NCBI RefSeq assembly: GCF_003426815.1 | Contig: NZ_QKYK01000024.1 | Span: 1-64,000, forward strand | Direction: 5' to 3' | Origin: Desertimonas flava | GTDB lineage: Bacteria; Actinomycetota; Acidimicrobiia; Acidimicrobiales; Ilumatobacteraceae | DNA: 64,000 nt | Shown here: piece after piece, positions 37,395 through 45,310 of the stretch | How the letters are laid out: every line of letters starts with the position of its first letter | How positions within the stretch are numbered: position 1 is the stretch's first letter | Position numbers and translations under genes: made by a program | The notes under the pieces: generated by a model | The model's database searches: none | Told to the model about the DNA's origin: nothing | Seen by the model: the letters and a program-made list of their open reading frames with translations, nothing else

Positions 37395-37465
37395 GGGTCA
37401 GAAACGTAGCGAACGGTCTCCCCGACTGGCCGCGAATTAGCGACGGGGGTCGGCGGTCCCCGGCG

Positions 37466-38263
37466 TCAGGTGCGGGCCACGGGCCGGGACGGGTCGGTGG
37501 CCCACCCGGACCACGACCCGACGTAGAGTCGGCCCCTCCCCCGCCCAGCCTGTTCGGCGGCGAGCAGGTTCACGCACGCCGTCACCCCGGAGCCGCAGTA
37601 GAAGATCGTGCCGGCGCCGGCGCCGACCGACTCGAACCGGGCCTGCACATCGGCGACCGGCGCGAGACGACCGTCGGGGCCGATGTTGTCGGAGAAGGGC
37701 AACGAGCGCGCACCGGGCACGTGACCGGGGCGCGGGTCGAGTGGCGTCTGCTCCCCGCGATAGCGCGACGCCGAGCGGCTGTCGACCACGAGCCCGCGGG
37801 CGGCGGCCGCGGCCACCTCGTCGGCCTCGACGGTGGCGCCGGCCGGCCACTCGACGACACGGCGGGTGACCCCGACGACCGGCGGATCGCCGGACTCGAG
37901 CGGGCCGGTCCACGACGCAAGCCCGCCGTCGAGCACTGCCGCTTCTTGCCCGACCGTCCGCAACATCCACACGAATCGCGACGCCGCAACGGAGCCGGCG
38001 TCGTCGTAGGCGACGACCACCACGCCGTCGGGCACGCCGGCCGCACCGAGACCGGCGGCGAACGCCTCCGGCGTCGGCAGCGGGTGCCGCCCGATGATCG
38101 GTCCACCCTCCCCCGACAGCACCGCCTCGAGGTCGACGTACCGCGCACCGGGAACGTGACCGGCGACGAAGGCGTCACGATCGCTGCCCGCCGTCGTCCA
38201 ACGGACGTCGACGAGCAGCGCGCCCGCAGGGATCGCGTCGGGCGCAATGAACGGGCTGATCAT
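37466..38263 (-). CDS. Sulfurtransferase, two rhodanese domains (thiosulfate/3-mercaptopyruvate type)
   Basis: A 265-residue protein with two rhodanese modules. The N-terminal one (about 1-115) is inactive-type, with LLVDVRWTTAGSDRD and AFVAGHVPGARYVDLE. The C-terminal one holds the active-site loop YCGSGVTACVN with Cys223. CGSGVTA is close to the loops of SseA-type mercaptopyruvate/thiosulfate sulfurtransferases, and length is typical. It moves sulfane sulfur to cyanide or thiols. It lies 31 bases after the DUF983 gene on the same strand. Confidence 0.9.
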   Translation of the reverse strand: MISPFIAPDAIPAGALLVDVRWTTAGSDRDAFVAGHVPGARYVDLEAVLSGEGGPIIGRHPLPTPEAFAAGLGAAGVPDGVVVVAYDDAGSVAASRFVWMLRTVGQEAAVLDGGLASWTGPLESGDPPVVGVTRRVVEWPAGATVEADEVAAAAARGLVVDSRSASRYRGEQTPLDPRPGHVPGARSLPFSDNIGPDGRLAPVADVQARFESVGAGAGTIFYCGSGVTACVNLLAAEQAGRGRGRLYVGSWSGWATDPSRPVART

Positions 38264-38294
38264 CGTGGCTCCGCAGGCATCGAGGGGGCAGGGA

Positions 38295-38726
38295 TCAGGG
38301 AACGAACGGTGGCGCGCCGTCGCCGGGTTCGGGCGGTCGCATCATCAGGTCGACGGCCTGCCAGATCGTGTAGGTCATCGGATAGATGAGCGTCGGGATC
38401 GTCACGGCACCGATGCCGAGGATGATCACGATCGGCAGGACGGCAACGTCGGGCAGCGTGGCGATGACCCCGATGGCCACCCCCACCACGAGCAGGCCGA
38501 ACGTGATGACGGCGTTGATCGCGGCCGCGCCGAGCTCGAAGCCCTCGTATCCGCGTTGCCAGCTGATGCCGCACGTGTGGCAGCGGTCTTGCTTGGAGAA
38601 CCAGCCGGTGAAGAAGGCCCGGCGCCCACCGCACCACGCACAACGTCGGCGGGCACCCCGCCAGAGCATTCGCCCGAAACCGGGACGATCGGTACGGCCC
38701 GGAGCGGCCGCGGCGGCTCGATTCAC
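38295..38726 (-). CDS. DUF983-family membrane protein with zinc ribbon
   Basis: A 143-residue protein. CAWCGGRRAFFTGWFSKQ and CHTCGISWQRGYEGFELGAA give two CxxC pairs expected to bind zinc, followed by two hydrophobic helices (AVITFGLLVVGVAIGVIATL and VLPIVIILGIGAVTIPTLIY). This is the DUF983 layout; function unknown. GTG at 38726 is used because it leaves four bases from the cobD stop; an ATG inside at MLWRGARRRC is possible. It sits between cbiB/cobD and the rhodanese on the same strand. Confidence 0.8.
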   Translation of the reverse strand: MNRAAAAAPGRTDRPGFGRMLWRGARRRCAWCGGRRAFFTGWFSKQDRCHTCGISWQRGYEGFELGAAAINAVITFGLLVVGVAIGVIATLPDVAVLPIVIILGIGAVTIPTLIYPMTYTIWQAVDLMMRPPEPGDGAPPFVP

Positions 38727-38730
38727 GACA

Positions 38731-39672
38731 TCAATCGTGCCAGAGGCTCGGCCGATTGCGGGGATTCCTGAGACAGAACCCCAGTCTGGCGACGCAGAGG
38801 AGCCCGGCGACGGCGGCGGTCGAGGTCTGTCGCAGCCAGATCGCGGCACGGACGTCATCGGGGGACGGCGGACGTCCTCGGCCCAGCCGCCCCCGGTTCT
38901 CGACGACGTCGCCGTATCGGTTGCTGCCGCCGAGCCCCACATCGAGCGCGGCCGCGTACGCCGCCTCGATCACACCTCCGTTCGGTGACGGGTGGGCGGA
39001 GGCATCGCGGCGAATCGTCTGCTGCACCGCCCGAGCACGTCGCGGTCGAGCGAGGGCGACGCCGAGCGCAGCCAGCCGGGCGGGCACGAAGTTGACGACA
39101 TCGTCGAGTCGCGCGCTGGCCCAACCGAAACGGCCGTAGTGCTCGTTGCGGTGGCCGACCATGGCGTCGAGGGTGTTGACGGCGCGGTGTACGAGGACGC
39201 CGGGCGCGCCGGCGATCGTCCCCCACCAGAGCGTGGCGACGACGGCGTCGACGCTGTTCTCGGCGACCGACTCGATCACCGCCCGGCTCAGATCCGTCGC
39301 GTCCAGCAGATCGGTGTCGCGGCCGACGAGGGAGCGGACCCGGAGGCGGGCGGCGTGGAGGTCGCCGGCACGGCAGAGGTCGGCCACGGCCTTCGCCTCG
39401 CCATCGAGCATCCTCCCGGCCGCACAGACGGCGACGGCGACAGCCGCGGCCGGGCGAGGACCGACCAGCCGGCGCACGGCCGTGCCGGCACCCGCAGCGA
39501 TGGCGACGCCGGCGACGAGGTGACCGAGCCCGGCGGACCGGTGGTCGCGGTACGACACCTGCTCGAGCCGCCGCATGACCGACCCGAACCAGACGACCGG
39601 ATGGACCCGGGCGGGCGGCTCGCCGAGGACGGCATCGATCGCCAGACCGGCGACGGCCCAGGTCGGCGTCAT
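38731..39672 (-). CDS. cobD: Adenosylcobinamide-phosphate synthase
   Basis: Joins adenosylcobyric acid to aminopropanol (phosphate) in cobalamin assembly; called CbiB in the anaerobic-pathway naming. The 313-residue membrane protein has DAVLGEPPARVHPVVWFG at the start, IESVAENSVDAVVATLWW and APGVLVHRAVNTLDAMVGHR followed by NEHYGRFGWASARLDDVVNF, all diagnostic. ATG overlaps the cobC stop by 4 bases. Its product feeds CobU and CobS encoded 27 kb away. Confidence 0.94.
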   Translation of the reverse strand: MTPTWAVAGLAIDAVLGEPPARVHPVVWFGSVMRRLEQVSYRDHRSAGLGHLVAGVAIAAGAGTAVRRLVGPRPAAAVAVAVCAAGRMLDGEAKAVADLCRAGDLHAARLRVRSLVGRDTDLLDATDLSRAVIESVAENSVDAVVATLWWGTIAGAPGVLVHRAVNTLDAMVGHRNEHYGRFGWASARLDDVVNFVPARLAALGVALARPRRARAVQQTIRRDASAHPSPNGGVIEAAYAAALDVGLGGSNRYGDVVENRGRLGRGRPPSPDDVRAAIWLRQTSTAAVAGLLCVARLGFCLRNPRNRPSLWHD

Positions 39673-40625
39673 CGCCGGGACGCAGCGAGGGCGTCGACGG
39701 CGCCGAGCACGCGGTCGAGGTCATTCGGGTGCGGGACGGCCATGCGGAAGGTCCCAGGCAGGCCGAACGACGAGCAGTCGCGCACGATGACGCCGTGGCG
39801 GGCGAGTCGACGACGGAGATCGGGCTCGCGGACGAGCACCCAGTTCACGTCCGTGTCGTCGGCGTCGATGCCTCGATCGCGCAGCCCGGCGACGAGGGCG
39901 CGGCGGGCCTCACCGATCGCGAGCATCCAGCGGGGCAGGTCGGTCATGTCCAGCATCGGCCCGACGACCTCGGCGGCCAGCGTCGACACCGACCAGCGCG
40001 GCTGGCGGGCGCGCACTGCGTCGGCTTGCTCGGCGGTCGGGGCGATGGCGTAGCCGAGGCGGAGTCCAGGACAGGCCCACAGCTTGGTGAGCGAGCCCAG
40101 TCGCCAGGCGTCGGCGTCGCCGCGCGACCACTCCCCCGTCGCGAGCGGGTAGAACGCCTCGTCCCAGACGGCCGCGGCGTCCGCGGCGTCCGCGAGCCGG
40201 CCGAACGGGCTCGACGGGTTCGACCGCCAGCGCCCGGCATCGGCGGCGACTCGCGGGAGGTGACGCCGATAGAGCGCGAAGTCGGGATCGACCACGTGGC
40301 CCGCGCCGACGACCGCGGCGACAAGGGCGATCGCCTCGGCCCCGCCGTTGGTCAGCACGATTCGGTCGATCGGCACGCCGATCGCTCCCGCCAGCGCGGC
40401 GGTGGCCTCTGTCGCGTCGGGGTAGCGCGTGACGGTGGGTGCCAGTGATGCGACCAGCGCGGCGACGTCGGGAGCGACGGGGTTGAGACTGGCTGACAGA
40501 TCGAGCACGTCGGTGACGTCGAGCCCGAGCATCATCGCCAACCGAGCGCCGTCGTCGCCATGCTCCTGCACACCGCCCGACGATAGACACCGGACGTCCG
40601 GCGGCTCGAGCGAGTGCTCAGGCAT
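39669..40625 (-). CDS. cobC: Threonine-phosphate decarboxylase-like PLP enzyme of cobalamin synthesis
   Basis: A 318-residue fold-type I PLP enzyme related to histidinol-phosphate aminotransferase. The pairing with cobD and the sequences GVQEHGDDGARLAMM and LDLSASLNPVAPDV fit CobC/CobD-type L-threonine-O-3-phosphate decarboxylase, which makes the aminopropanol phosphate linker. PLP Lys181 is in GSLTKLWACPGLRLGY. The ATG at 40625 overlaps the CGNR gene stop by 8 bases; a GTG at about 40568 just before GVQEHGDDGA is an alternative. The naming of cobC/cobD differs between species. Confidence 0.88.
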   Translation of the reverse strand: MPEHSLEPPDVRCLSSGGVQEHGDDGARLAMMLGLDVTDVLDLSASLNPVAPDVAALVASLAPTVTRYPDATEATAALAGAIGVPIDRIVLTNGGAEAIALVAAVVGAGHVVDPDFALYRRHLPRVAADAGRWRSNPSSPFGRLADAADAAAVWDEAFYPLATGEWSRGDADAWRLGSLTKLWACPGLRLGYAIAPTAEQADAVRARQPRWSVSTLAAEVVGPMLDMTDLPRWMLAIGEARRALVAGLRDRGIDADDTDVNWVLVREPDLRRRLARHGVIVRDCSSFGLPGTFRMAVPHPNDLDRVLGAVDALAASRR

Positions 40626-41175
40626 CGATCGTCGTCGACCGCCGGCGGCGGAAGGCGGCCGCCTTCACCCGGTTCTGGCACATCACCGAGCAGAACCGGC
40701 GGCTGCCGTTCTTGGACACGTCGATGAACACCTGGCCGCAGCCGGGCCGCTCGCACGTGCCGATGCGATGGCCCCCGCCCTCGCTGATCAGGCGGGCGAG
40801 CGCCTCGGCGCAGATCGACGCCCACATCGGCAACAGCTCGGCGTCGGCGCTGTGGTGGTGCATGCGCCAGGTGCCGTCGGGATCCTTGGCCAGATGCGGG
40901 CGGGCCGGATGGTCGGCCAGCAGGCCGTTGAGCCCGGCGGCCGCGGCGTCGATGTCGTCGAGGTGGCACGCGTCGAAGATGGCGCGCAGATCCGCCGCCA
41001 GGGCGGCGAAGCCCTTCGCATGGCGGGCCTCGAGCGCAGCGAGGGACGGCGGGTCCACGGCGAGGATCTCGCGCAGGTCGGACAGGTCCGCGTCGCCGGC
41101 GACTCGGTTCACCAGCTCGGCGGCGACGAACAGCCCGGTGTCGGCGTAACCACCTATCGGCACTTGACCAGTCAC
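40618..41175 (-). CDS. CGNR zinc-finger (ABATE-domain) putative regulator
   Basis: A 185-residue protein. The N-terminal ABATE-like domain begins TGLFVAAELVNRVAG. The C-terminal zinc finger is CERPGCGQVFIDVSKNGSRR followed by FCSVMCQNRVKAAAFRRRR; the name motif CGNR appears as CQNR. The family is thought to be stress-linked transcription factors. GTG at 41175 was chosen for the AGAGAGG ribosome site six bases upstream; the longer frame crosses the divergent GNAT start. Position just before cobC may be incidental or coupling. Confidence 0.85.
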   Translation of the reverse strand: MTGQVPIGGYADTGLFVAAELVNRVAGDADLSDLREILAVDPPSLAALEARHAKGFAALAADLRAIFDACHLDDIDAAAAGLNGLLADHPARPHLAKDPDGTWRMHHHSADAELLPMWASICAEALARLISEGGGHRIGTCERPGCGQVFIDVSKNGSRRFCSVMCQNRVKAAAFRRRRSTTIDA

Positions 41176-41203
41176 GCGTTCCTCTCTAGAGTCGTCACTG
41201 TCT
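41176..41203. promoter_or_regulatory. Compact divergent control region, CGNR regulator and GNAT
   Basis: Only 28 bases separate the two starts. They hold the 8-bp palindrome CTCTAGAG (41184-41191), the regulator's Shine-Dalgarno on the minus strand (41181-41187) and a possible plus-strand -10 TAGAGT (41187-41192). Self-binding by the CGNR protein would affect both genes. Confidence 0.4.
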
Positions 41204-41704
41204 ATGAACACTACACCAGTGATGCAGCTCCGGCCGGCCCGTCCGGCCGACGTGGACGCGATCGCCACGATCTGGCGGACAGGTTGGATCGACGGGCACG
41301 CCGGTCACGTGCCGTCGGCGCTGGCCGATCACCGCAGCGAGTCCGACCTGGCCCGCCTGGCCGCGGCGCGCGTCGACGACACCACGGTGGCCGTGGTGGA
41401 GGGCGAGGTGGTCGGCTTCGTGACCGTGCACGACGACGAGCTCGAACAGGTCTACGTCGCCGGCCCGGCCCGGGGTACCGGCGTCGTCAGCGCGCTGCTC
41501 CACGCTGGCGAGCGCGCCGTCGCCCGGCACCACCGGTCGGCCTGGCTGGCCGTCGTGGCCGGCAACGTCCGGGCCCGGCGGTGCTACGAACGGCACGGAT
41601 GGCGCGACGCCGGCGCGTTCACGTACGCCGCCGACACGGGCGCGGGTTCGTTCGCCGTGCCCGCACACCGCTACGTGAAGACGGTCGCCGGAGCGTCCCG
41701 ATGA
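41204..41704 (+). CDS. GNAT-family N-acetyltransferase
   Basis: A 166-residue acetyltransferase. It starts with the common MQLRPARPADVDAIATIW and has the acetyl-CoA site EQVYVAGPARGTGVVSALLH (motif A, here ARGTGV for the usual RGxGxG/A), followed by GNVRARRCYERHGWRDAG (motif B). Substrate unknown. The stop overlaps the SDR start by 4 bases. Confidence 0.88.
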   Translation: MNTTPVMQLRPARPADVDAIATIWRTGWIDGHAGHVPSALADHRSESDLARLAAARVDDTTVAVVEGEVVGFVTVHDDELEQVYVAGPARGTGVVSALLHAGERAVARHHRSAWLAVVAGNVRARRCYERHGWRDAGAFTYAADTGAGSFAVPAHRYVKTVAGASR

Positions 41705-42612
41705 CCGGGCCGCTCGCCGGCCGGGTCGCCCTCGTCGCCGGGGCCAGCCGGGCCGCCGGACGTGGCATCGCCGTCGCCCTCGGCGCGGCGGGAGCGACCG
41801 TCTACTGCACCGGCCGCACCACCCGCTCGACGCCGTCGGAGATGAAGCGGCCCGAGACGATCGAGGAGACCGCCGAGCTCGTCGCCGCCGCGGGAGGAAC
41901 GGGCATCGCCGTGCCTGTCGACCACCTCGACCGCGACGCCGTCGCCGCCCTCGTCGCCCGCATCGATGCTGAGCAGGGGGCCCTCCACGTGCTCGTCAAC
42001 GGCATCTGGGGCGCGACCACCATGGAGTGGAACGCCACGGTGTGGGAGTCCGACCTCGACAACGGGCTCGCCACCCTGCGCCGGGCCATCGACGCCCACG
42101 CCGTCACGGCCCATTTCGCCCTGCCCCTGCTGATCCGCTCCCGCGGCGGTCTGGTGGTCGAGGTGACCGACGGGACCGCCGGGTACAACGCGACGAACTA
42201 CCGCGTCTCGTTCTTCTACGACCTCGCCAAGGCGGCGAACCTGCGCATGGCGTTCGCCCTCGGCCACGAGCTGGCGCCGCATGGAGGGACGGCGGTGGCC
42301 GTGACGCCGGGCTGGCTGCGCTCGGAGGCGATGCTCGATGCCTACGGCGTCACCGAGACGAACTGGCGCGACGCCACCGCCGTGAGCCCGCACTTCGCCA
42401 TCTCCGAGAGCCCGACGTTCGTCGGTCGGGCGGTGGCAGCCCTCGCGGCCGATCCCGACGTCGCCCGCTGGAACCAGCAGTCGTTGTCCAGCGGTCGACT
42501 CGCGCGCGAGTACGGCTTCACCGACGTCGACGGCAGCCGCCCCGACGCCTGGCGGTACGTCGTCGAAGTCCAAGACCGCGACCTGCCCGCCGACGCCACC
42601 GGCTATCGCTGA
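41701..42612 (+). CDS. Short-chain dehydrogenase/reductase
   Basis: A 303-residue SDR. The cofactor site VALVAGASRAAGRGIAVALG begins at residue 9, followed by VNGIWGATT for the NNAG position and the catalytic Tyr-Lys in FFYDLAKAANLRMA. Ser precedes as VSFF. The C-terminal extension (about residue 240 on) is longer than in classical 250-residue SDRs and resembles the extended bacterial group with DGSRPDAWRY ends. Substrate unknown. It is cotranslated with the GNAT gene. Confidence 0.88.
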   Translation: MTGPLAGRVALVAGASRAAGRGIAVALGAAGATVYCTGRTTRSTPSEMKRPETIEETAELVAAAGGTGIAVPVDHLDRDAVAALVARIDAEQGALHVLVNGIWGATTMEWNATVWESDLDNGLATLRRAIDAHAVTAHFALPLLIRSRGGLVVEVTDGTAGYNATNYRVSFFYDLAKAANLRMAFALGHELAPHGGTAVAVTPGWLRSEAMLDAYGVTETNWRDATAVSPHFAISESPTFVGRAVAALAADPDVARWNQQSLSSGRLAREYGFTDVDGSRPDAWRYVVEVQDRDLPADATGYR

Positions 42613-42649
42613 CGTCGTCGAGCTGGTCGTTCCACGATCGGCCCCGCGG

Positions 42650-44041
42650 TCAGTCGGTGACCGGCACCTGGCCCGTCTCGCGGTCGCCCACCGGTGCCAG
42701 CTCGATCTCGTTGGTGTGGTCGTACAGGACCGGCGAGGCGGGCCGGCGCGGAGGCGGGACGATGGGCAGCTCCCCGGATCGCCGCAGGTCGGCGATGCTG
42801 CGGCCCGGTGCCGTGGACGGGTGCACGCGAGCCCAGCGTCTCGACGCCCGCCGGGCCACCACGTACCGTCGCCGGCCGGCGACGGCGGCGATGAGCATCA
42901 CGAGGACCCCCGCGGCCGCCAGTGGCCAGCGCAGCAGGCTGCGCCCCGGGTCTCGCGACGCGCCATCGTCGGTGCTGGAGGCGGTGTCGGCAGCGACCGG
43001 AGCCCCGGCCGTGGCGATCGTGGTCGCAGGCATGGAGGGAGCGGCGGTCGTCGACGTCGGGACAGCGGTGGTCGTCGACGCCGCCTCGGGATCCTCGAAC
43101 ACACCCATCCGGCGCGCCGTGGCGATGTCGACGGCGCCGGTGACCTGCAGGTTGCCGTCGGCGCGCTGATAGGCGGCGACCGCCGCCATCGTGTCGTTGC
43201 CGTACACACCGTCGGCGCCGCCGGGCAGGTCGATGCCGGCCGCCACGAGTGCTTCCTGCACGGCGCTGACCTCCTCCCCCTCGGCTCCCGGCACCAGCAC
43301 GGTCCACGGCGCCTCGGACGGGCTGACGTTCTCCCCGGCCAGCACGCGCCCGACGATCCCGGCGATGAACGTCGTCACGGCGTCGACGCCGCGCGGCGTG
43401 AGATGCACGCCGTCGCCCTCGAACCAGCCGGACGAGCCGTTCGACCACGTGGCCCAGTCGGCCACCTGCAGGAAACCGTCGGACGCCTCGGCCGCGGCGA
43501 CGAGCTGGTCGTTGTACTCACGGAACGTGTTGATGCTCGAGTACTCCTGCGGATCGGAGTAGTCCACCCCGTCGTTCGTGCGCAGGAGCAGCCACACGAC
43601 GTGCTCGACGCCCTGGTCACGCGCCTCGTCGACGACGCCTTCGATCGCCTCGTCGATCGTCCAGACGGGATCGTTGTAGCCGCTCATGATCACGAGCAGC
43701 TCGCCGAGCTGGCCGTCCAGGGTGTTCATCGCCCCGATCACGTTCTGCGACCGGTAGCCCTCGCGGCTGATGCACGACTGCTCGATCGTGCGCCGGCACG
43801 ACTCGGCGCTGAGGACGAAGTTGTACTGCTCGAGCGCCCCGTAGTCGGCGTACCAGCGCACGCCGCTCAGCGTCGAGTCGCCGATGAGGCTGATGTGCGG
43901 TGCGTCGCCCGCTCCGTCGAAGACCACGGTCTGGTCGGCCCGGACCACAGCGGCACGGGGACCGAACCCGGCCAGCCCGGCGGCCGCCGAGGCGGCGAGG
44001 ACGAGCGCCATCCGGCGCGGGAGCTGACCACGGTTCGTCAT
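42650..44041 (-). CDS. Exported SGNH hydrolase with peptidoglycan-binding domain and C-terminal anchor
   Basis: A 463-residue protein. A signal peptide (RRMALVLAASAAAGLAGFG) precedes an SGNH/GDSL esterase domain: block I LIGDSTLSG with nucleophile Ser56, block III-like GYNDP (Asn123) and block V GDGVHLTP with Asp210 and His213. A peptidoglycan-binding_1-like repeat follows (about 245-312; EEVSAVQEALVAAGIDLPGG). Then come a Thr/Ala/Pro linker, one transmembrane helix (371-389) and a basic cytoplasmic tail of about 70 residues. It could deacetylate wall or surface polysaccharides. It is divergent from the LysM peptidase gene. Confidence 0.82.
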   Translation of the reverse strand: MTNRGQLPRRMALVLAASAAAGLAGFGPRAAVVRADQTVVFDGAGDAPHISLIGDSTLSGVRWYADYGALEQYNFVLSAESCRRTIEQSCISREGYRSQNVIGAMNTLDGQLGELLVIMSGYNDPVWTIDEAIEGVVDEARDQGVEHVVWLLLRTNDGVDYSDPQEYSSINTFREYNDQLVAAAEASDGFLQVADWATWSNGSSGWFEGDGVHLTPRGVDAVTTFIAGIVGRVLAGENVSPSEAPWTVLVPGAEGEEVSAVQEALVAAGIDLPGGADGVYGNDTMAAVAAYQRADGNLQVTGAVDIATARRMGVFEDPEAASTTTAVPTSTTAAPSMPATTIATAGAPVAADTASSTDDGASRDPGRSLLRWPLAAAGVLVMLIAAVAGRRRYVVARRASRRWARVHPSTAPGRSIADLRRSGELPIVPPPRRPASPVLYDHTNEIELAPVGDRETGQVPVTD

Positions 44042-44052
44042 GAGATCGTCAC

Positions 44053-44058
44053 AAACTA
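44053..44058 (-). promoter_or_regulatory. Possible -10 box for the SGNH gene
   Basis: Read on the minus strand this is TAGTTT, a TANNNT-type -10 in the only AT-rich spot of a 64-base divergent gap, 11 bases before the ATG. No -35 is clear. Confidence 0.3.
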
Positions 44059-44105
44059 CCCGCCGTCGTCGCGGCGGTCGACCCGCCGGCTGCAAAGATG
44101 AACCC

Positions 44106-45239
44106 GTGAGGGCACTCGTTCGCCGGTTCCGGCATCTCGGTCTCGCGGCCGCCGCGCTCGGCGCGTCCATCGGGGTCGTCCCGTCGATCGTCGGGGGAGC
44201 CGATTCGTCATCGAGGCATGACGTCGCGGCGGCGGTGAACGACGTCGCGCCGGCGGCGAGCGACGTCGCCGCCGGCGGCACGTACACGGTGCGCCGCGGC
44301 GACTATCTCTACGGCATCGCCCGCGCGACCGGAACCGACCTCGACACCCTCCTCGCCCTCAACGGCCTCACGCTGCGCTCCCTCATCCTGCCGGGCCAGG
44401 TCCTGAAGCTCGGCGGCGCGGCGAGCCCGAACAGCCAGGCGACACCGGAGTGGTCCGGAGCGACGTACACCGTGCGTCGCGGTGACTACCTGTACGGCAT
44501 CGCCCGGACGACCGGAACCGAACTCGGCACCCTGCTCGCCCTCAACGGCCTCACGCCGCGCTCGCTCATCCTGCCGGGCCAGGTCCTGAAGATCTCTGGC
44601 GCCGCGCCGAGTGCGAGCGACACGTACACGGTGGCGAGCGGCGACTGCTGGTCGTGCATCGCCCGGCGGTTGGGCGTGACACTGCGCGAGCTGCTCGCCG
44701 CCAACGGGGCCACCACGTCCACGGTGATCCATCCTGGCCAGCGCATCGCCGTGCCGGCCGGTGCGGCACCGGTCACCGACTCGCCCGTCACGGCGTCACC
44801 GCCGCTCGTCGCCGCGCCACGGCCGAACGCGTCCGATCCACAGCTGGTCGCCGAGCTCGACGAAGCCGTCGGCGCGTGGCGGGTTCAGCTCGCCGCGACC
44901 CTCGGCGGCCGCCCGGTACGCATCGTGTGGGACAGCTCGATCCTGGCCGGCGCCGACGCCGTCGCCGAACGAACGCTCACGATCAGGGTGCACCCGAGGA
45001 TGCAGGAGCGGTCAACACGAGTCCTGCACGACATCCTTGCCCACGAGTTCGGCCACATCGTGGTCCTCATCGCCGTCGAGCGCGGGGCGCTCGCCGATCC
45101 CGGCATCTGTCACGAGAAGGTGGCCGACGAGATCGCCTCGCGCCTTCGCGCCAAGACCGTGCTGCTGCACCGGACGGCGTCGTGCACGTGGGACGCGGCG
45201 CGGGCGATCGCCGACGACGTCATGGCGCAGGGGTTCTGA
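44106..45239 (+). CDS. Secreted protein with three LysM domains and an HExxH metallopeptidase-like domain
   Basis: A 377-residue protein. The N-terminus (GLAAAALGASIGVVPSIVGG) is a signal or anchor. LysM units start at about residues 59, 120 and 173; the first two share TYTVRRGDYLYGIAR and are recent duplicates. The C-terminal half (about 240-377) ends with LHDILAHEFGHIVVLIAVE, where HEFGH (313-317) is an HExxH zinc-peptidase motif; ADEIASRL downstream may supply the third ligand. The domain is unfamiliar to me otherwise. It likely binds cell wall through LysM and cleaves protein or peptide there. Confidence 0.8.
   Translation: MRALVRRFRHLGLAAAALGASIGVVPSIVGGADSSSRHDVAAAVNDVAPAASDVAAGGTYTVRRGDYLYGIARATGTDLDTLLALNGLTLRSLILPGQVLKLGGAASPNSQATPEWSGATYTVRRGDYLYGIARTTGTELGTLLALNGLTPRSLILPGQVLKISGAAPSASDTYTVASGDCWSCIARRLGVTLRELLAANGATTSTVIHPGQRIAVPAGAAPVTDSPVTASPPLVAAPRPNASDPQLVAELDEAVGAWRVQLAATLGGRPVRIVWDSSILAGADAVAERTLTIRVHPRMQERSTRVLHDILAHEFGHIVVLIAVERGALADPGICHEKVADEIASRLRAKTVLLHRTASCTWDAARAIADDVMAQGF
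44280..44593 (+). repeat. Duplicated LysM-coding segments
   Basis: Segments 44280-44409 and 44463-44592 agree at all but about 12 of 130 positions (roughly 91%), most differences being at third codon positions. The 53-base spacer encodes the linker. The third LysM copy at about 44622 is far more divergent. Confidence 0.85.
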
Positions 45240-45310
45240 GGAATCCTCTCGACGGGGACATCGTGGTCACGGTGACAGTCGGGGTTGGCCGACCGGTGGG
45301 CGCTGCATCG

